Assembly (NCBI GenBank): GCA_023954035.1
Contig: JAMLIT010000010.1
Span: 1-64,000, forward strand
Length of the DNA stretch: 64,000 bases
Direction of reading: 5' to 3'
Origin: Burkholderiaceae bacterium
GTDB lineage: Bacteria; Pseudomonadota; Gammaproteobacteria; Burkholderiales; Burkholderiaceae_C
The translations under genes and the position numbers were made by a program. Under the pieces are notes generated by a model. The model saw only the letters and a list, made by a program, of their open reading frames with translations, was not told the origin of the DNA and ran no database searches. Within the stretch, counting starts at the first letter, position 1; each line of letters starts with the position of its first letter. Positions 46,656 through 56,759 of this stretch are shown here, piece by piece.

Positions 46656-47363
46656 TCAAGGCGGCACGGCCAACTCGGCGAGGGAATCCACCCAGGCGTC
46701 GGCGTCGACCGAGCGCGCGCTCTGACCGTGGTTGTAGCCGTAGGTCACCAGCAGCACCGGGCAGCCGGCCGCACGTGCGGCCTGCGCGTCGTTGGCCGAG
46801 TCGCCGATCATCAGGCAGCGCGCCGGCGCGACTTCGAGCGCGGCGCAGCAGCGCAGCAACGGCAGCGGATCGGGCTTCCTGCGCTCGAAGGCGTCGCCGC
46901 CGAACACCAGGGAAAAGCAGTCCAATCCCAGCGAGCGCAGCAGCGCTTTGGCAAAGGCGGTCGGTTTGTTGGTGACGCAGGCCAGGGGCAGACCGGCTGC
47001 GCTCAGGACCTGCAGCGCCTGCCTCACCCCGGGATAGACTTGCGCGTGGCGGCCGTTGATGGCCGCGTAGTGGCGCTGGTAGCTGGGCCAGGCCTGGCGA
47101 TAGAGTGCTTCTAATTCAATAGCAGACAACGCTTTACCATCTTGCCCTAGCACGTGTTTTAACACCGAAACCAGCAAATGCTCCGAGCCCTTTCCGACCA
47201 TGGTGGCGATGGGCTCCAGTGCGATGGGCGCAAGCCCAAGATCGGCCAGCATGCGGCTGAGCGCTTCACCAAAGTCGCCCAAGGTATCGACCAGCGTGCC
47301 GTCGAGGTCGAGAATGACGGCATCGACCTCGAATGTCTTGTCGGAAAGCGTGAGTCTGGTCAT
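46656..47363 (-). CDS. gph: Phosphoglycolate phosphatase, HAD superfamily
   Basis: Removes phosphate from 2-phosphoglycolate. 235 aa. HAD motif I LDLDGTLVDT (about 18-27), motif II in CVTNKP, and motif III/IV FERRKPDPLPLL and MIGDSANDAQAARAAG. The ATG at 47363 is the family start; a long upstream in-frame extension is not coding. Residues of about 69-84 (KHVLGQDGKALSAIEL) are encoded by a stretch of lower GC resembling the interspersed repeat. Convergent with the MCP. Confidence 0.93.
   Translation of the reverse strand: MTRLTLSDKTFEVDAVILDLDGTLVDTLGDFGEALSRMLADLGLAPIALEPIATMVGKGSEHLLVSVLKHVLGQDGKALSAIELEALYRQAWPSYQRHYAAINGRHAQVYPGVRQALQVLSAAGLPLACVTNKPTAFAKALLRSLGLDCFSLVFGGDAFERRKPDPLPLLRCCAALEVAPARCLMIGDSANDAQAARAAGCPVLLVTYGYNHGQSARSVDADAWVDSLAELAVPP
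47108..47150. repeat. Possible decayed interspersed repeat within gph
   Basis: AT-rich stretch in a GC-rich gene. On the minus strand it reads AAAGCG-TTGTCT-GCTATTGAATTAG, close to the AAGCGCT-(N)-AGCTATT-ATAG half of copies a and d. It encodes part of the variable cap domain, so it could have entered without loss of function. Confidence 0.4.
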
Positions 47364-47544
47364 GTGCGAATGGTGAGGCCATGGGCAAAAGCCGGGAGTG
47401 TAGGGGGGCAAGGCTTTCCGCGGTGCCCGCCCTCTTGCACTGCCGACCCTGTCCGACAACCAGGCGCCCGCCCTGGACCTAGGCTGTCCCTGCGCGCGGG
47501 AAGCACTGCGCCCGTTCTTCCAATCCAGCCACAAGGACTCTGTC

Positions 47545-47943
47545 ATGAACATCCCCCCTCCCACCCTGCGCGCCTTCTTCGGCACCCTCCTTTGGATCGG
47601 CGTCGCCGCGCATGCGGCCAGCGAAAGCGATGCCCAAGCGCGCTATGAAAGGGACCGCGCTGCCTGCCTGAGCGGCCAGACGCAGCAGGCGCGCGACGTC
47701 TGCCTGCGCGAGGCGGGGGCAGCGCGCGACGCAGCGCGCAAGGGGGCGCTGACGGGCAGCGGGGCGCACGAGACGGCAGCAAATGCGCTCGAGCGCTGCA
47801 AGGTATTCACCAAGACCGACGAGCATGCCGCCTGCGTAGACCGCATCCGCGGCGCCGGCAACAGCAGCGGATCAGCCCTGGAAGGCGGCATCCTGCGCGA
47901 GAGCGTGACGACGACCACCACCGTCCTCCCCGCAAAGCGCTAG
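47545..47943 (+). CDS. Small exported protein of unknown function
   Basis: 132 aa. Signal peptide likely (1-25, THRAFFGTLLWIGVAAHA-type: hydrophobic 12-24 then AASESD). The mature part is Cys-containing (C41, C52, C85, C97 by rough count) and rich in charged and Ala residues, with a Thr-rich C-terminus (ESVTTTTTVLP). AAGGACT precedes the ATG. I recall similar short proteins in Comamonadaceae, but no function is known to me. Convergent with the glucan synthase, 24 bp apart. Confidence 0.75.
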   Translation: MNIPPPTLRAFFGTLLWIGVAAHAASESDAQARYERDRAACLSGQTQQARDVCLREAGAARDAARKGALTGSGAHETAANALERCKVFTKTDEHAACVDRIRGAGNSSGSALEGGILRESVTTTTTVLPAKR

Positions 47944-47967
47944 CCAGGCCGCCTGCGGCCGGCGCGT

Positions 47968-50900
47968 TCAGACCCGACCCGGTGGCTTGGCGCATCGGGT
48001 CGGCAAGACCACTAGGTAGTTGCCAGCTTGCCCGCCGTCCAGGCGCACCCATTCGCCCGCCTGCAATGGCGCTGCCCCCGATTCGGCTGCCTGCGAGAGC
48101 AACGCCAGGGCGTTGGCAAAGCAGATCGTGAACCTGTGCCTGGCGCCGGCGCGCTCCAGGCTCAGCACCACATGGGGCCAGTGGCTGGGCAGGCAGGGGC
48201 GCAGGCAGACGCGATCGGCCCGCACTTGCAGACCCAGCATGGACTCAATGGCGGCGCGGTGCATCCAGGCGGCCGAACCGGTGTACCAGCTCCAGCCGCC
48301 GCGGCCCACGTACGGCGCTTCGGTGTACACGTCCCCTGCCATCACATAAGGCTCGAGCGCATAGGCCGCCCGCCGCGCGGGATGGGCGCTGCGGTGCGCC
48401 GGACTCAGCTGCGTGAAAGTGCGGTAGGCACCATCTCCGTCGCCCAGCTGCGCTTGCGCCATCAATTTCCATACGCCGGCATGCGAGTACTGGCCGCCGT
48501 TTTCGCGCACGCCCGGCGGGTAGGCCTGGATGTAGCCCGCGCTGGGCACCATGTGCTGCAGTGGAGGCGTGAGCAAACGGTTGAGGCCCGCATCGTCGTC
48601 CACTAGCCACTTGGCCACCGCGGCCATCGCCGAGCGCTGGCGCTGCGGCGTGGCGGCACCGGACAGGACGCTCCAGGCCTGCGCGATCAGGTCGATGCGG
48701 CACTCTGCTGCAGTGTGGGTGCCCAGCGGCGTCCCGTCGTCAAAAAATGCGCGCTTGTACCAGGCGCCGTCCCAGGCCGGTCCGGCGAGCGCCTGGCGCC
48801 AACCCTTGGCCGCCTGGCGCCAGCGCTCGACGCGCAGGGTATCTCCGCGTGCCTGTGCCAGGGGACCGAAGCCGTCGCTCACGGCGCACAGAAACCACGC
48901 CAGCCAGACCGATTCGCCACGGCCCTGGTCGCCTACTTGGTTCATGCCGTCGTTCCAGTCGCCATTGCCCATCAGCGGAAGCCCGTGCGCGCCCACTTGC
49001 AGGCTGCGGTCCAGGGCCCGTGCGCAGTGCTCGTACAGACTGGCCGATGCGCTGCTGACCGTGGGCACGAAGTAGGCGTCGTGCGTGCCTTCGGGGATGG
49101 TCGGGCCGTCCAGGAAGGGCACGCATTCGTCAAGCACGGCGGCGTCGCCCGTGATGTCTACGTAGCGCGCCGCGGCCTCAGGCAGCCAGAGCAGGTCGTC
49201 CGAACAATGGGTGCGCACGCCGGCACCCGTAGGCGGATGCCACCAGTGCTGCACGTCACCTTCCTCAAACTGGCGCGACGCCGACAGCAGCAATTGCTGG
49301 CGCAGCGCCTGCGGATGAGAAATGGCCAGGGCCATCGCGTCTTGCAACTGGTCGCGAAAGCCGAAGGCACCCCCCGCCTGGTAGAAGCCGGCCCGCGCCC
49401 ACATGCGGCAAGCGACCGTCTGGTACAGCAGCCAATGGTTGACCAGGGCATCGAACAAGGGGTCGGGCGTTTGCACCTGGACGGGCGCAAGCCATTGCGC
49501 CCACCGGGCGCGCGCCACCTCGTCCCACGGAGGATGGTCCGCCGCAGCGCACTCGGCCAGGCACTGGCGCGCCAGTGCCAGCGCCTCCGCCTTGCTGGCA
49601 CCGTGGCCCAGAAGAAAGAGGCAGTCACGGCTTGCCCGGGGCGCAATGTCCAGCGGGCACGACAGCGCCGCGCAGGGGTCCAAACCCAGTCCGGCCCGCT
49701 CAGCCAGGTGGTCTGGCACGACGAGGCGGCCGCGTGCGTCAAAAAACTCGCGCCGGTCGCAGGTCCAGTCAACGGGGGGCGCGTCGCCTTCACGCGGCGC
49801 GCAGACGGCAAAGAACGCCGTGCTGCCGCCATGGCCGGACAGGGCGTCGCGCTGGATCGCCAGCAGCACGGGAGCGGCATCGCCCGGCGGTTGGCCGCCC
49901 GCCTCGCTCGCTTCGCACGCGGTGGCGACGCTCTGGCGGTCCAGGCGCCGGCTGCCCAGCACCCATTCCATCAACCCGACGGCACGCAGACGAACGGCTT
50001 GCTGGCGATGGTTGGTCACGCTCAGGCGCACCTGCTTGACGGGGCGCTCCCCGTCGACGCACCAGATGCTGCGCAGGGTCAGCCCGTCGTGGTTTTGCTC
50101 GATCACCGTATTGCCCTGGCCGTGCGCCACCTTGCGCACGCCGTCCAAGCCCTTGCCGATGCCAAACACGACTTTGCTCTGCAGGTCTTGCAGCCAGAAC
50201 GTCTCTCCGCCGGGGTCGGACACCGGATCGTTGGTCCAGACGGTGAGCTTGTTCTGCTGGCTGTTGCCAGCCCAGCTGTATCCGGCTCCGGCCTCGGACA
50301 CTTGCGTGCCGAAGCCGGGGTTGGCCAGCACGTTGATCCAGGGGCGCGCGACCTGCTGCTGCGCAGAAATCTCGAACCGGAAGACGCCGCTATCCGCGTC
50401 GAAGGCGCCTTGCGCAGCTGCCTCGGGCCGTGCGGCGGCGGGCACGGGCGCGACAGCGTGCGATTGGTTGATGCGCGCGTCCAGCGCAGCGTCGTGCCAC
50501 TGCGTCAGCTCGGCCAGGTGCAGCGCCAATGGGCGGCCGTCCGCAGCGAACCGCACGCGCGCCAACATGCGCAGCGTGGTGTGCTCCTCGCCCGATAGCT
50601 CGGGCAGGCGCAGCAGGTGCAGACCGCAGACACGGGCCGCGTCCACGCTGGCGCTTTGCACCTGGTACGCCTCCCTGAGCCCTTGCAGAGCCCTTTGCAG
50701 CGGCATCTGGTACGACGGCGGTTCGCCATTGAGCACCACCAGATCGCACGGCAATCCTCCCCAGCTCCACAGATGCAGTGCCTTGACCAGCGAGCGCACC
50801 AGACGAATGCCATGCTCCGCGCTGATTTCCACCAGCAGTTGTGGCCGGTCGCCCGAAATGCCAAAGCGCCACAGCGCACGTCGGTCGCCCAGATACTGCA

Positions 50901-53900
50901 CGCCTGTCGGCAGCGTTGGCGGGCCGGGCCGGGCATGCAGCTGCGCTATGAGCGTCGAAAGCGTTTGGATGGCAGCGCGGTCCTCTCGCAAAATGCCCAT
51001 CTCGCGCATGCGCACGCCGGCAAAGGTGGAGGACATGAGGATGGATCGCTCGATCACCGCTGGCTGGCGGTAACGGTCCACCAAGGTCTCCAGGGCCTCG
51101 CGCTCCGTAGCTGCCGCGGTTCCCAGGGTGAACTGCATATGTGAATGGGCGGGCACCTCGATGCGCAGCGACAGCACGGCCACAGGGTCCAGCCCCGTCG
51201 CAAGACTGGCAGCGTGTTGCGGGGCATCGACGCAATGCGCAAGCGGGGACGTGGCATCGCGGTTGCGCCCCAGCCAAAGCGCTCGGTCGGTCTGCAGTCG
51301 CACGGCCATCGGCTTGCGCTCGCTTTGGGCCAGAAAATGCGCGGCGTGTACGCCCTTCTGGACGCTGGTGTGGGGATGGCGGGCGAAGTACAGACACTGC
51401 TCGCTGGGCGCCCAGTCTGCCTTGACGAACAGGTTGGCAAAGGCAGGATGCGCCTCGTCCGCGCGGGCTTCGAGCAAGGAGACTTCCCATGCGGAGAACA
51501 GATCCAGCAGCAACGGCTCGGAGCTGAGATTCCACAGCTCGACGCGCCGCAGCTCCACGTCGTCTTCCGGGCTGACCCAGACCGTGCAACAACTGCGCAG
51601 ATCGGGCCACTGGGCGTGCAGGCAGGCGCGGTCGCCTTGCAGACTGGCGCGGTACGCAGCATTCGGATCGGCCGCAGGATGCTGGGTGAGCGAGACCAAA
51701 GCCGATGCCTGCCCGTCGAGCGCGGCGGCCGAAGGCGATCGCCGCAGGTAGATGAAATGCCCATAGGCATCGCGCAGAGCGTCGTCCCGCCAGCGCGAGA
51801 GATCGGCACCTGCGAAGCGGCTCCAACCCGCGCCATGGGCACGCAGCGACACGCTGTAGCGGCCGTTGGAAAGCAGCAAGGTCGGCTCGATGCCGCTGGC
51901 GCCCGGCGTGAGTTCGCGCGAACCCGTGTCGGGTGCCTGGACGCGAGCCGTGCGGCGCGGCTGGGCGAGCGGCTCGAGCAGACGCGGAAGCTCGCGCGGA
52001 ACCGCTTCCTGGAGCAGGATGGAAACTGCCCGCAGCCGCGCGTTGGCCATCGCCCAGCGACGGGGTGCGCCGTCCAGGAGCACGTTCGCCAGCGCCACCA
52101 GGATCATGCCCTGGTGGTGGGCCATGAAGGTGGAAACCGGCTGAAACCAGCTCCCGCCTTGCTGGCGCTCGGCGCTGAAGTCAAGAGCCTCGATGAATCC
52201 CCAGTCGGTGCGTGCCTGCAGCGATTCCAGCCGGAGAAAATTGCGCTCCGCGGCAGACCGATCGAACATTGTCGCCAGGCCGGTGGCGTACGGAGCGACC
52301 ACCAATTCGTCGGTGGGCGTGCGGCGCAGAGCCAGGCGCGGCACGCCCTGGGGTGCGTACTGGTAGGCCAGCGATTGGTCTCCAACCGCGTACGCGCACT
52401 CCGACACGCCCCAGGGCACACCGTGGCCTTGACCATGGCGCTGCTGCTCCAGCAGGGCAGATTGCGCTGCGGCATGGAGCGCACTGCCCACGGGTTCGTC
52501 GAGCACCAACGCGGGCATCAGATACTCGAACATGGAGCCCGACCAGGAACGCAGCGCGGCATGCCGTCCCAGGCCATAGAAGGGACGACCGAGCGCACCC
52601 CAGTGCTCCGGCGGCAGGTCGCCCTTGGCAATCGCCCACAGGCTGGCCAACCGTGCCTCGGAAGCCAGAAGATCGTAGAAGCTGTGGTCCAGCGCGCCTT
52701 CGGCCACTCGGTAGCCGATGTGGAGAAGGCGCTTGCGCGGGTGGTACAAAAACCCGAACTGTGGCTCCGCTGCCCATTCCCGGCAGCTGGTGGCAAGCGC
52801 CCGCAGCCGCGCCCGCACGTCGGGAGCAAGTGCGTCTTGCGCCTCCAGTAGCGCGTCGCATGCGCCGGCAAGGGCCAGCAGATGGCCGCACAGGTTCCCG
52901 CTGTCGACCGTGGAGACGTAGGCCGGTTGCAGCACCTGCAGGCTGCGCGTGTCGTACCAGTTGAGAAAGTGCCCGTTGTGGCGCGCCAGCCGGCCCAGGG
53001 TAGCGAAGGTGGCTTCGCAGCGCGCCAGAAACTGCGCAGTGTCGATCCAGCCGAAGGCGCGCGCGCAGGCCAGCGCCAGCAGGTACAGACCGATGTTGGT
53101 GGGCGACGTCCGCTCGGCAACCATGGTGTTGGGCACCGTCTGCACGTTGTCCGGCGGCAGATGATGGGTCGATTCACCGACGTGCATTTCAAAAAAACGC
53201 CAGGTATCCCGCGCAATCCCCTGCAGATAGGCTTGCTCCTGCACCGTGGCGGGCTGGGCTTTCTGCCAGTGCCGAGGTCGGCTCACCAGCCAAACCCAAA
53301 GAGGCGTCAGCGCCCAGGCAGCGCAAAGCAGTGCGCTGAGCAGCGGCCAGGCCGTGTTCCCTTGCCACAGCGCGAGCCATAGCAGAGCCGCCGCCACCGT
53401 CACCGGGGAATGCGCAGCGAGCAGTCCGGACAAGCTCGTCTGCGCTGCCGCCTGCGCACTGGCGGCCGTGGTCCACTGCAGCAGACCCCGGCGGCTGACG
53501 AAGGTGCGCCAGAGCGCGCAGCCGGCGGCGTGCAGCAACACCAGAGCCTGCTGCAGCAAGGTGGCCAGATTCCACAACGCCACTCCAAGCGCCCGCGCGA
53601 GCTCCTTCAAACCATGCAGGTAGAAATAAGCCGGTGCGACCCTGTTGCGGCTCGGCACCAGGCCCGCGAGTGCACCGATCAGCGGGCCCGCACCGGAGGC
53701 CAGCATCACCCAGGCCAAAGCCGACCAGGGAGACAATGGTGCACCCGCCAGCGCCAGGACCAGCAGGACCACACACGCGGGCGGCACCAATGAGCGGCGC
53801 AGGTTATCCACCAGCTTCCAGCGCGCGATGCCCGGCAAGGCGTAGCGGCGCCATTGCAGCATCAGCGGCAGCAGCTGCCAGTCGCCACGGGTCCAGCGAT

Positions 53901-56334
53901 GAATGCGCGCTGCTGCCACGTCGGCATGCAGGGGGGCGTCTTCCATCAGCGTGATGTCGCTCACCGTGGCGCAGCGCGCCAACGAGCCTTCCAGAAGGTC
54001 GTGGCTCAGAACCTGTCCCTCGGGCAGCCGCTGTCCCAGCACGGCGTGCATGGCGCGAACGTTCAGCAAGCCCTTCCCAACGAAGCTACCTTCCGAAAAA
54101 AGGTCCTGGTAGACCTCGGAGGTGGCCGCGCTGTAGGGATCGACCCCGCAGCGTCCGGAAAACAACCAGTGGAAGGGCGTGGCCGTCGCGGGCTCGGGCA
54201 GCGGCGTGATCAACCGGGGCTGCAGAATCCCGAATCCGGAGGTAACGCGACGAAGCCGGGCGTCGACATGCGGTCGATTGAGTGGGTGCGCCGCAACGCC
54301 TACCAAGGCGCGCAGCGTGCCCGGCGGCAAGCCGGTGTCGCTGTCCAGAGTCAGGACGTAGGGCGTTTGCGGCACGGGTTGGGACATGGGCCCGAGGTCC
54401 AGAAACGGCGAGGGACCCTCTTGCGCCAGCCACTGGAGCAATTGCTCCAGCTTGCCCCGCTTGCGCTCCCATCCGATCCAGCAGCGCTCGGTGCGGGCCC
54501 AGCTGCGCTCACGGTGCAGCAGCAGGAAACGGCGGCTGGCACCGTCCAGGGGGGCGTGGCAGTAGCGCGCCTCCAGCGCTTCGATTTCGGCGCGGGCCTG
54601 CTTCAGCAATGCGGTGTCACTTGGATGCGTGAGCGCGCCCGCGTCGGAAAAATCGGTCAGCAAAGCAAACTGGGCACAAGCCTCGCCATTCGCAAGGTAA
54701 TGCTGTTCCAGCTGCAGCACCAGGGCGCGGACCGTGCCGGCCGAAGTCAGCATCGACGGCAGGACGACCAAGACCCGGTGCTCGGGGACGATTCCCCCGG
54801 TCAACGCATAGCGGGGCATGCGCCGCGGCGGCAGGGATTCGCTGAGCATGCGGTGCACCACGGCAAGCGCGGCCTCTCCCGCCGGAAACAGCGCCAGGAA
54901 TCCCAGACCCCACAGCGCCGGGTCGGCCGCAGCCAGCCATGCCCAATCGCTGCGCACCAGCCAGGCGGCAGCGCCCACGCTGGCCGCCAACAGGACCATG
55001 ACGTACAGCGGCAGGACCGCCCGACGCAACCACTTTCTGGCCTCCCAGTAGCGCTGCGCCCGCAGTCCAAGTGCACGGTGCAAGCGCGCGCGTCCCGGGC
55101 CGCGCAGCCAGAAGCCCGGGGTTTGCGGCGCGCGGTCCGGAAGTGCGTCGCCGCCTCTGGCCACTGGCGAGGCGTCTGCGGCGCGCGCTCCGGGCAGTGC
55201 GTCCTTGCCCTCGACCTGCATCAGACGCAGCAACACGTCGGCAATGTCGGACTCGCTGCGCATGCTGCGCCGCGCCAGGCGCTGGACGGCCCGCAGGCTG
55301 GCGTCCTGCGTGTCTTCGCGCTCGGCGCAGAAGGCGGGCGAGGCGTGAAGCGCGCGCACCAGGACGCTGGTGCGGTCGATCACCTCGCGCCAGTCGGCCT
55401 CCTCCAGCGTGCGCAGCGCCAAGATCGCGTTGCGCATGCTCAGACTGTCCGCGGCCTTGTCGGCGTGCTGCTGGACCTGCGCCGAAGAAGGGTCGGGAAG
55501 AAAACGCACCAAGGCGACACGCGCCTCATCGAGCGCCGCGCGCGACGCGGCCTGTCTTGCGCCGGCGAGTTCGGCCACCTCGGCGCCCAACCTTTCGTTC
55601 ACCTGCAAGGCAAACGCCCGGCCAACGCCGCGCAATTGCATCGCAGCCAGGCGCTGACCGAACGCGGGGACGCGTGCATCCGGGTGCGCGATCAGCGCGT
55701 CACACCATGCGTCTGCGGCATTGCGTGCTGCCATGGATGCAGCCACCTGTTCGGCCAGACGGCGCAGATTTTCCACGAGCAGAACGCGCAGCGTGGGCGC
55801 AAGCGCCCAGATTTCGCCAATGGCCAGCGGGACCACGGTCTGGTAGGCGTTCAGGAAGCTCGCCAGCAAGTCGCTCTCGAGGGCACTGTCGGTATGCGCC
55901 ATGAAAGCCCATGCGACCGCGTAGATGCGGGGCATGCCCGACAGGTGCTGGCCGCCGAGCACCGCAAGCCGAGCGAAATAGCGTCTGGGCAGCGAGTGCG
56001 CGATGTCGTCGGTCTGCGCCATCAGCATCTGGAAATTGTCCAGCAACCATTCGCCTGCCGGGCTGACATGGTGTCCGCTGCGCTCCTGTTCCGCGATATA
56101 GGCATGCGAAAGGCGCAAGACACGCAGGTTTTGCTGCAACCGCGGGAAGAACGGACGCGCGCGGGCCGGGACCGTCCCGCATTCGAGATGCGCCTGCGCC
56201 AAGCTGCGACCGTGCTGCTCCAGACGCGCGAGACCGAAGAGTTCGGCGCGAATGGGGGGCTCCCGCTCACCCAGGGCCGGGGCGAGCAGTCGCTCAAAGC
56301 CGATGCCGTCGGCCTGGGGCCGCCTGCTGTGCAC
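47968..56334 (-). CDS. ndvB: Cyclic beta-1,2-glucan synthase (NdvB/Cgs type)
   Basis: Giant inner-membrane enzyme that builds and cyclises periplasmic beta-1,2-glucans. About 2788 aa from the GTG at 56334 (Rhizobium NdvB about 2830). Order: N-terminal region; TM pairs (about 450-500); GT84 glycosyltransferase with LDSDTGLPPGT (about 660); more TM segments (about 850-950); a glucoamylase-like domain (PPDNVQTVPNTMVAERTSP, about 1060); and C-terminal GH94-type phosphorylase modules with GNGDWNDGMN (about 2458) and YVGRGGWSWYTGSAAWMH. The frame is open to a TTG at 56490, but the first part overlaps a small ORF and lacks family similarity; the start is uncertain. No ndvA exporter is adjacent. Confidence 0.93.
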   Translation of the reverse strand: MHSRRPQADGIGFERLLAPALGEREPPIRAELFGLARLEQHGRSLAQAHLECGTVPARARPFFPRLQQNLRVLRLSHAYIAEQERSGHHVSPAGEWLLDNFQMLMAQTDDIAHSLPRRYFARLAVLGGQHLSGMPRIYAVAWAFMAHTDSALESDLLASFLNAYQTVVPLAIGEIWALAPTLRVLLVENLRRLAEQVAASMAARNAADAWCDALIAHPDARVPAFGQRLAAMQLRGVGRAFALQVNERLGAEVAELAGARQAASRAALDEARVALVRFLPDPSSAQVQQHADKAADSLSMRNAILALRTLEEADWREVIDRTSVLVRALHASPAFCAEREDTQDASLRAVQRLARRSMRSESDIADVLLRLMQVEGKDALPGARAADASPVARGGDALPDRAPQTPGFWLRGPGRARLHRALGLRAQRYWEARKWLRRAVLPLYVMVLLAASVGAAAWLVRSDWAWLAAADPALWGLGFLALFPAGEAALAVVHRMLSESLPPRRMPRYALTGGIVPEHRVLVVLPSMLTSAGTVRALVLQLEQHYLANGEACAQFALLTDFSDAGALTHPSDTALLKQARAEIEALEARYCHAPLDGASRRFLLLHRERSWARTERCWIGWERKRGKLEQLLQWLAQEGPSPFLDLGPMSQPVPQTPYVLTLDSDTGLPPGTLRALVGVAAHPLNRPHVDARLRRVTSGFGILQPRLITPLPEPATATPFHWLFSGRCGVDPYSAATSEVYQDLFSEGSFVGKGLLNVRAMHAVLGQRLPEGQVLSHDLLEGSLARCATVSDITLMEDAPLHADVAAARIHRWTRGDWQLLPLMLQWRRYALPGIARWKLVDNLRRSLVPPACVVLLVLALAGAPLSPWSALAWVMLASGAGPLIGALAGLVPSRNRVAPAYFYLHGLKELARALGVALWNLATLLQQALVLLHAAGCALWRTFVSRRGLLQWTTAASAQAAAQTSLSGLLAAHSPVTVAAALLWLALWQGNTAWPLLSALLCAAWALTPLWVWLVSRPRHWQKAQPATVQEQAYLQGIARDTWRFFEMHVGESTHHLPPDNVQTVPNTMVAERTSPTNIGLYLLALACARAFGWIDTAQFLARCEATFATLGRLARHNGHFLNWYDTRSLQVLQPAYVSTVDSGNLCGHLLALAGACDALLEAQDALAPDVRARLRALATSCREWAAEPQFGFLYHPRKRLLHIGYRVAEGALDHSFYDLLASEARLASLWAIAKGDLPPEHWGALGRPFYGLGRHAALRSWSGSMFEYLMPALVLDEPVGSALHAAAQSALLEQQRHGQGHGVPWGVSECAYAVGDQSLAYQYAPQGVPRLALRRTPTDELVVAPYATGLATMFDRSAAERNFLRLESLQARTDWGFIEALDFSAERQQGGSWFQPVSTFMAHHQGMILVALANVLLDGAPRRWAMANARLRAVSILLQEAVPRELPRLLEPLAQPRRTARVQAPDTGSRELTPGASGIEPTLLLSNGRYSVSLRAHGAGWSRFAGADLSRWRDDALRDAYGHFIYLRRSPSAAALDGQASALVSLTQHPAADPNAAYRASLQGDRACLHAQWPDLRSCCTVWVSPEDDVELRRVELWNLSSEPLLLDLFSAWEVSLLEARADEAHPAFANLFVKADWAPSEQCLYFARHPHTSVQKGVHAAHFLAQSERKPMAVRLQTDRALWLGRNRDATSPLAHCVDAPQHAASLATGLDPVAVLSLRIEVPAHSHMQFTLGTAAATEREALETLVDRYRQPAVIERSILMSSTFAGVRMREMGILREDRAAIQTLSTLIAQLHARPGPPTLPTGVQYLGDRRALWRFGISGDRPQLLVEISAEHGIRLVRSLVKALHLWSWGGLPCDLVVLNGEPPSYQMPLQRALQGLREAYQVQSASVDAARVCGLHLLRLPELSGEEHTTLRMLARVRFAADGRPLALHLAELTQWHDAALDARINQSHAVAPVPAAARPEAAAQGAFDADSGVFRFEISAQQQVARPWINVLANPGFGTQVSEAGAGYSWAGNSQQNKLTVWTNDPVSDPGGETFWLQDLQSKVVFGIGKGLDGVRKVAHGQGNTVIEQNHDGLTLRSIWCVDGERPVKQVRLSVTNHRQQAVRLRAVGLMEWVLGSRRLDRQSVATACEASEAGGQPPGDAAPVLLAIQRDALSGHGGSTAFFAVCAPREGDAPPVDWTCDRREFFDARGRLVVPDHLAERAGLGLDPCAALSCPLDIAPRASRDCLFLLGHGASKAEALALARQCLAECAAADHPPWDEVARARWAQWLAPVQVQTPDPLFDALVNHWLLYQTVACRMWARAGFYQAGGAFGFRDQLQDAMALAISHPQALRQQLLLSASRQFEEGDVQHWWHPPTGAGVRTHCSDDLLWLPEAAARYVDITGDAAVLDECVPFLDGPTIPEGTHDAYFVPTVSSASASLYEHCARALDRSLQVGAHGLPLMGNGDWNDGMNQVGDQGRGESVWLAWFLCAVSDGFGPLAQARGDTLRVERWRQAAKGWRQALAGPAWDGAWYKRAFFDDGTPLGTHTAAECRIDLIAQAWSVLSGAATPQRQRSAMAAVAKWLVDDDAGLNRLLTPPLQHMVPSAGYIQAYPPGVRENGGQYSHAGVWKLMAQAQLGDGDGAYRTFTQLSPAHRSAHPARRAAYALEPYVMAGDVYTEAPYVGRGGWSWYTGSAAWMHRAAIESMLGLQVRADRVCLRPCLPSHWPHVVLSLERAGARHRFTICFANALALLSQAAESGAAPLQAGEWVRLDGGQAGNYLVVLPTRCAKPPGRV

Positions 56335-56357
56335 GATGGTCGGGAAAGATTTGCCGG

Positions 56358-56594
56358 TCAGCAGGACGCGCCGATGGCCAGCAGACCCGCCGCTGCCACC
56401 ACGGTGCTGACGACGCGCCCGCTGAGCACGGAGCGCAGCCACTCGGCCTGGCAGCGCACGCCGTGCCATGCGCCTCTGGCCCGGTAGCAATCCTGCACAT
56501 GCCGCGCAAGGCTCTGTCCGTCCCCAGAAGGGGCGGGCGCCAAGCTGCTGCGACGCTCAGCCTGCGGGAGAGGAAAGACGTGGGTATCGGGCAT
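56358..56594 (-). CDS. Small membrane ORF preceding ndvB
   Basis: 78 codons, MPDTHVFPLPQAERR to LLAIGASC-TGA, with one hydrophobic helix (about 57-75, SVLSGRVVSTVVAAAGLLA read in part). An AGAGG Shine-Dalgarno sits 4 nt before the ATG, better than anything before the ndvB frame. Its stop is 24 nt upstream of the likely ndvB GTG, so it may be translationally coupled. It could be a real small protein, a decayed N-terminus or an upstream regulatory ORF. Confidence 0.45.
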   Translation of the reverse strand: MPDTHVFPLPQAERRSSLAPAPSGDGQSLARHVQDCYRARGAWHGVRCQAEWLRSVLSGRVVSTVVAAAGLLAIGASC

Positions 56595-56759
56595 ACAACC
56601 TCTCGACTGGGGCTCGCCGAGGCCCGGCGGGCAAAGGCGTCGACGCAAACGTCCATCCTACGGTGTCGCCCTCCCCGGCGCTGTCAGCCAAAGGGCCGAG
56701 AAGCGGAGGATCGCGCTGTAGGTAGCCGCCTTGGCGCCACCCGATCGCTTGCGCGAAAC

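Noticed and set aside
53854-56487. 877-codon plus-strand ORF opposite the 5' part of ndvB
   Set aside because: Antisense to a gene with clear domain motifs; no domain or start signal of its own.
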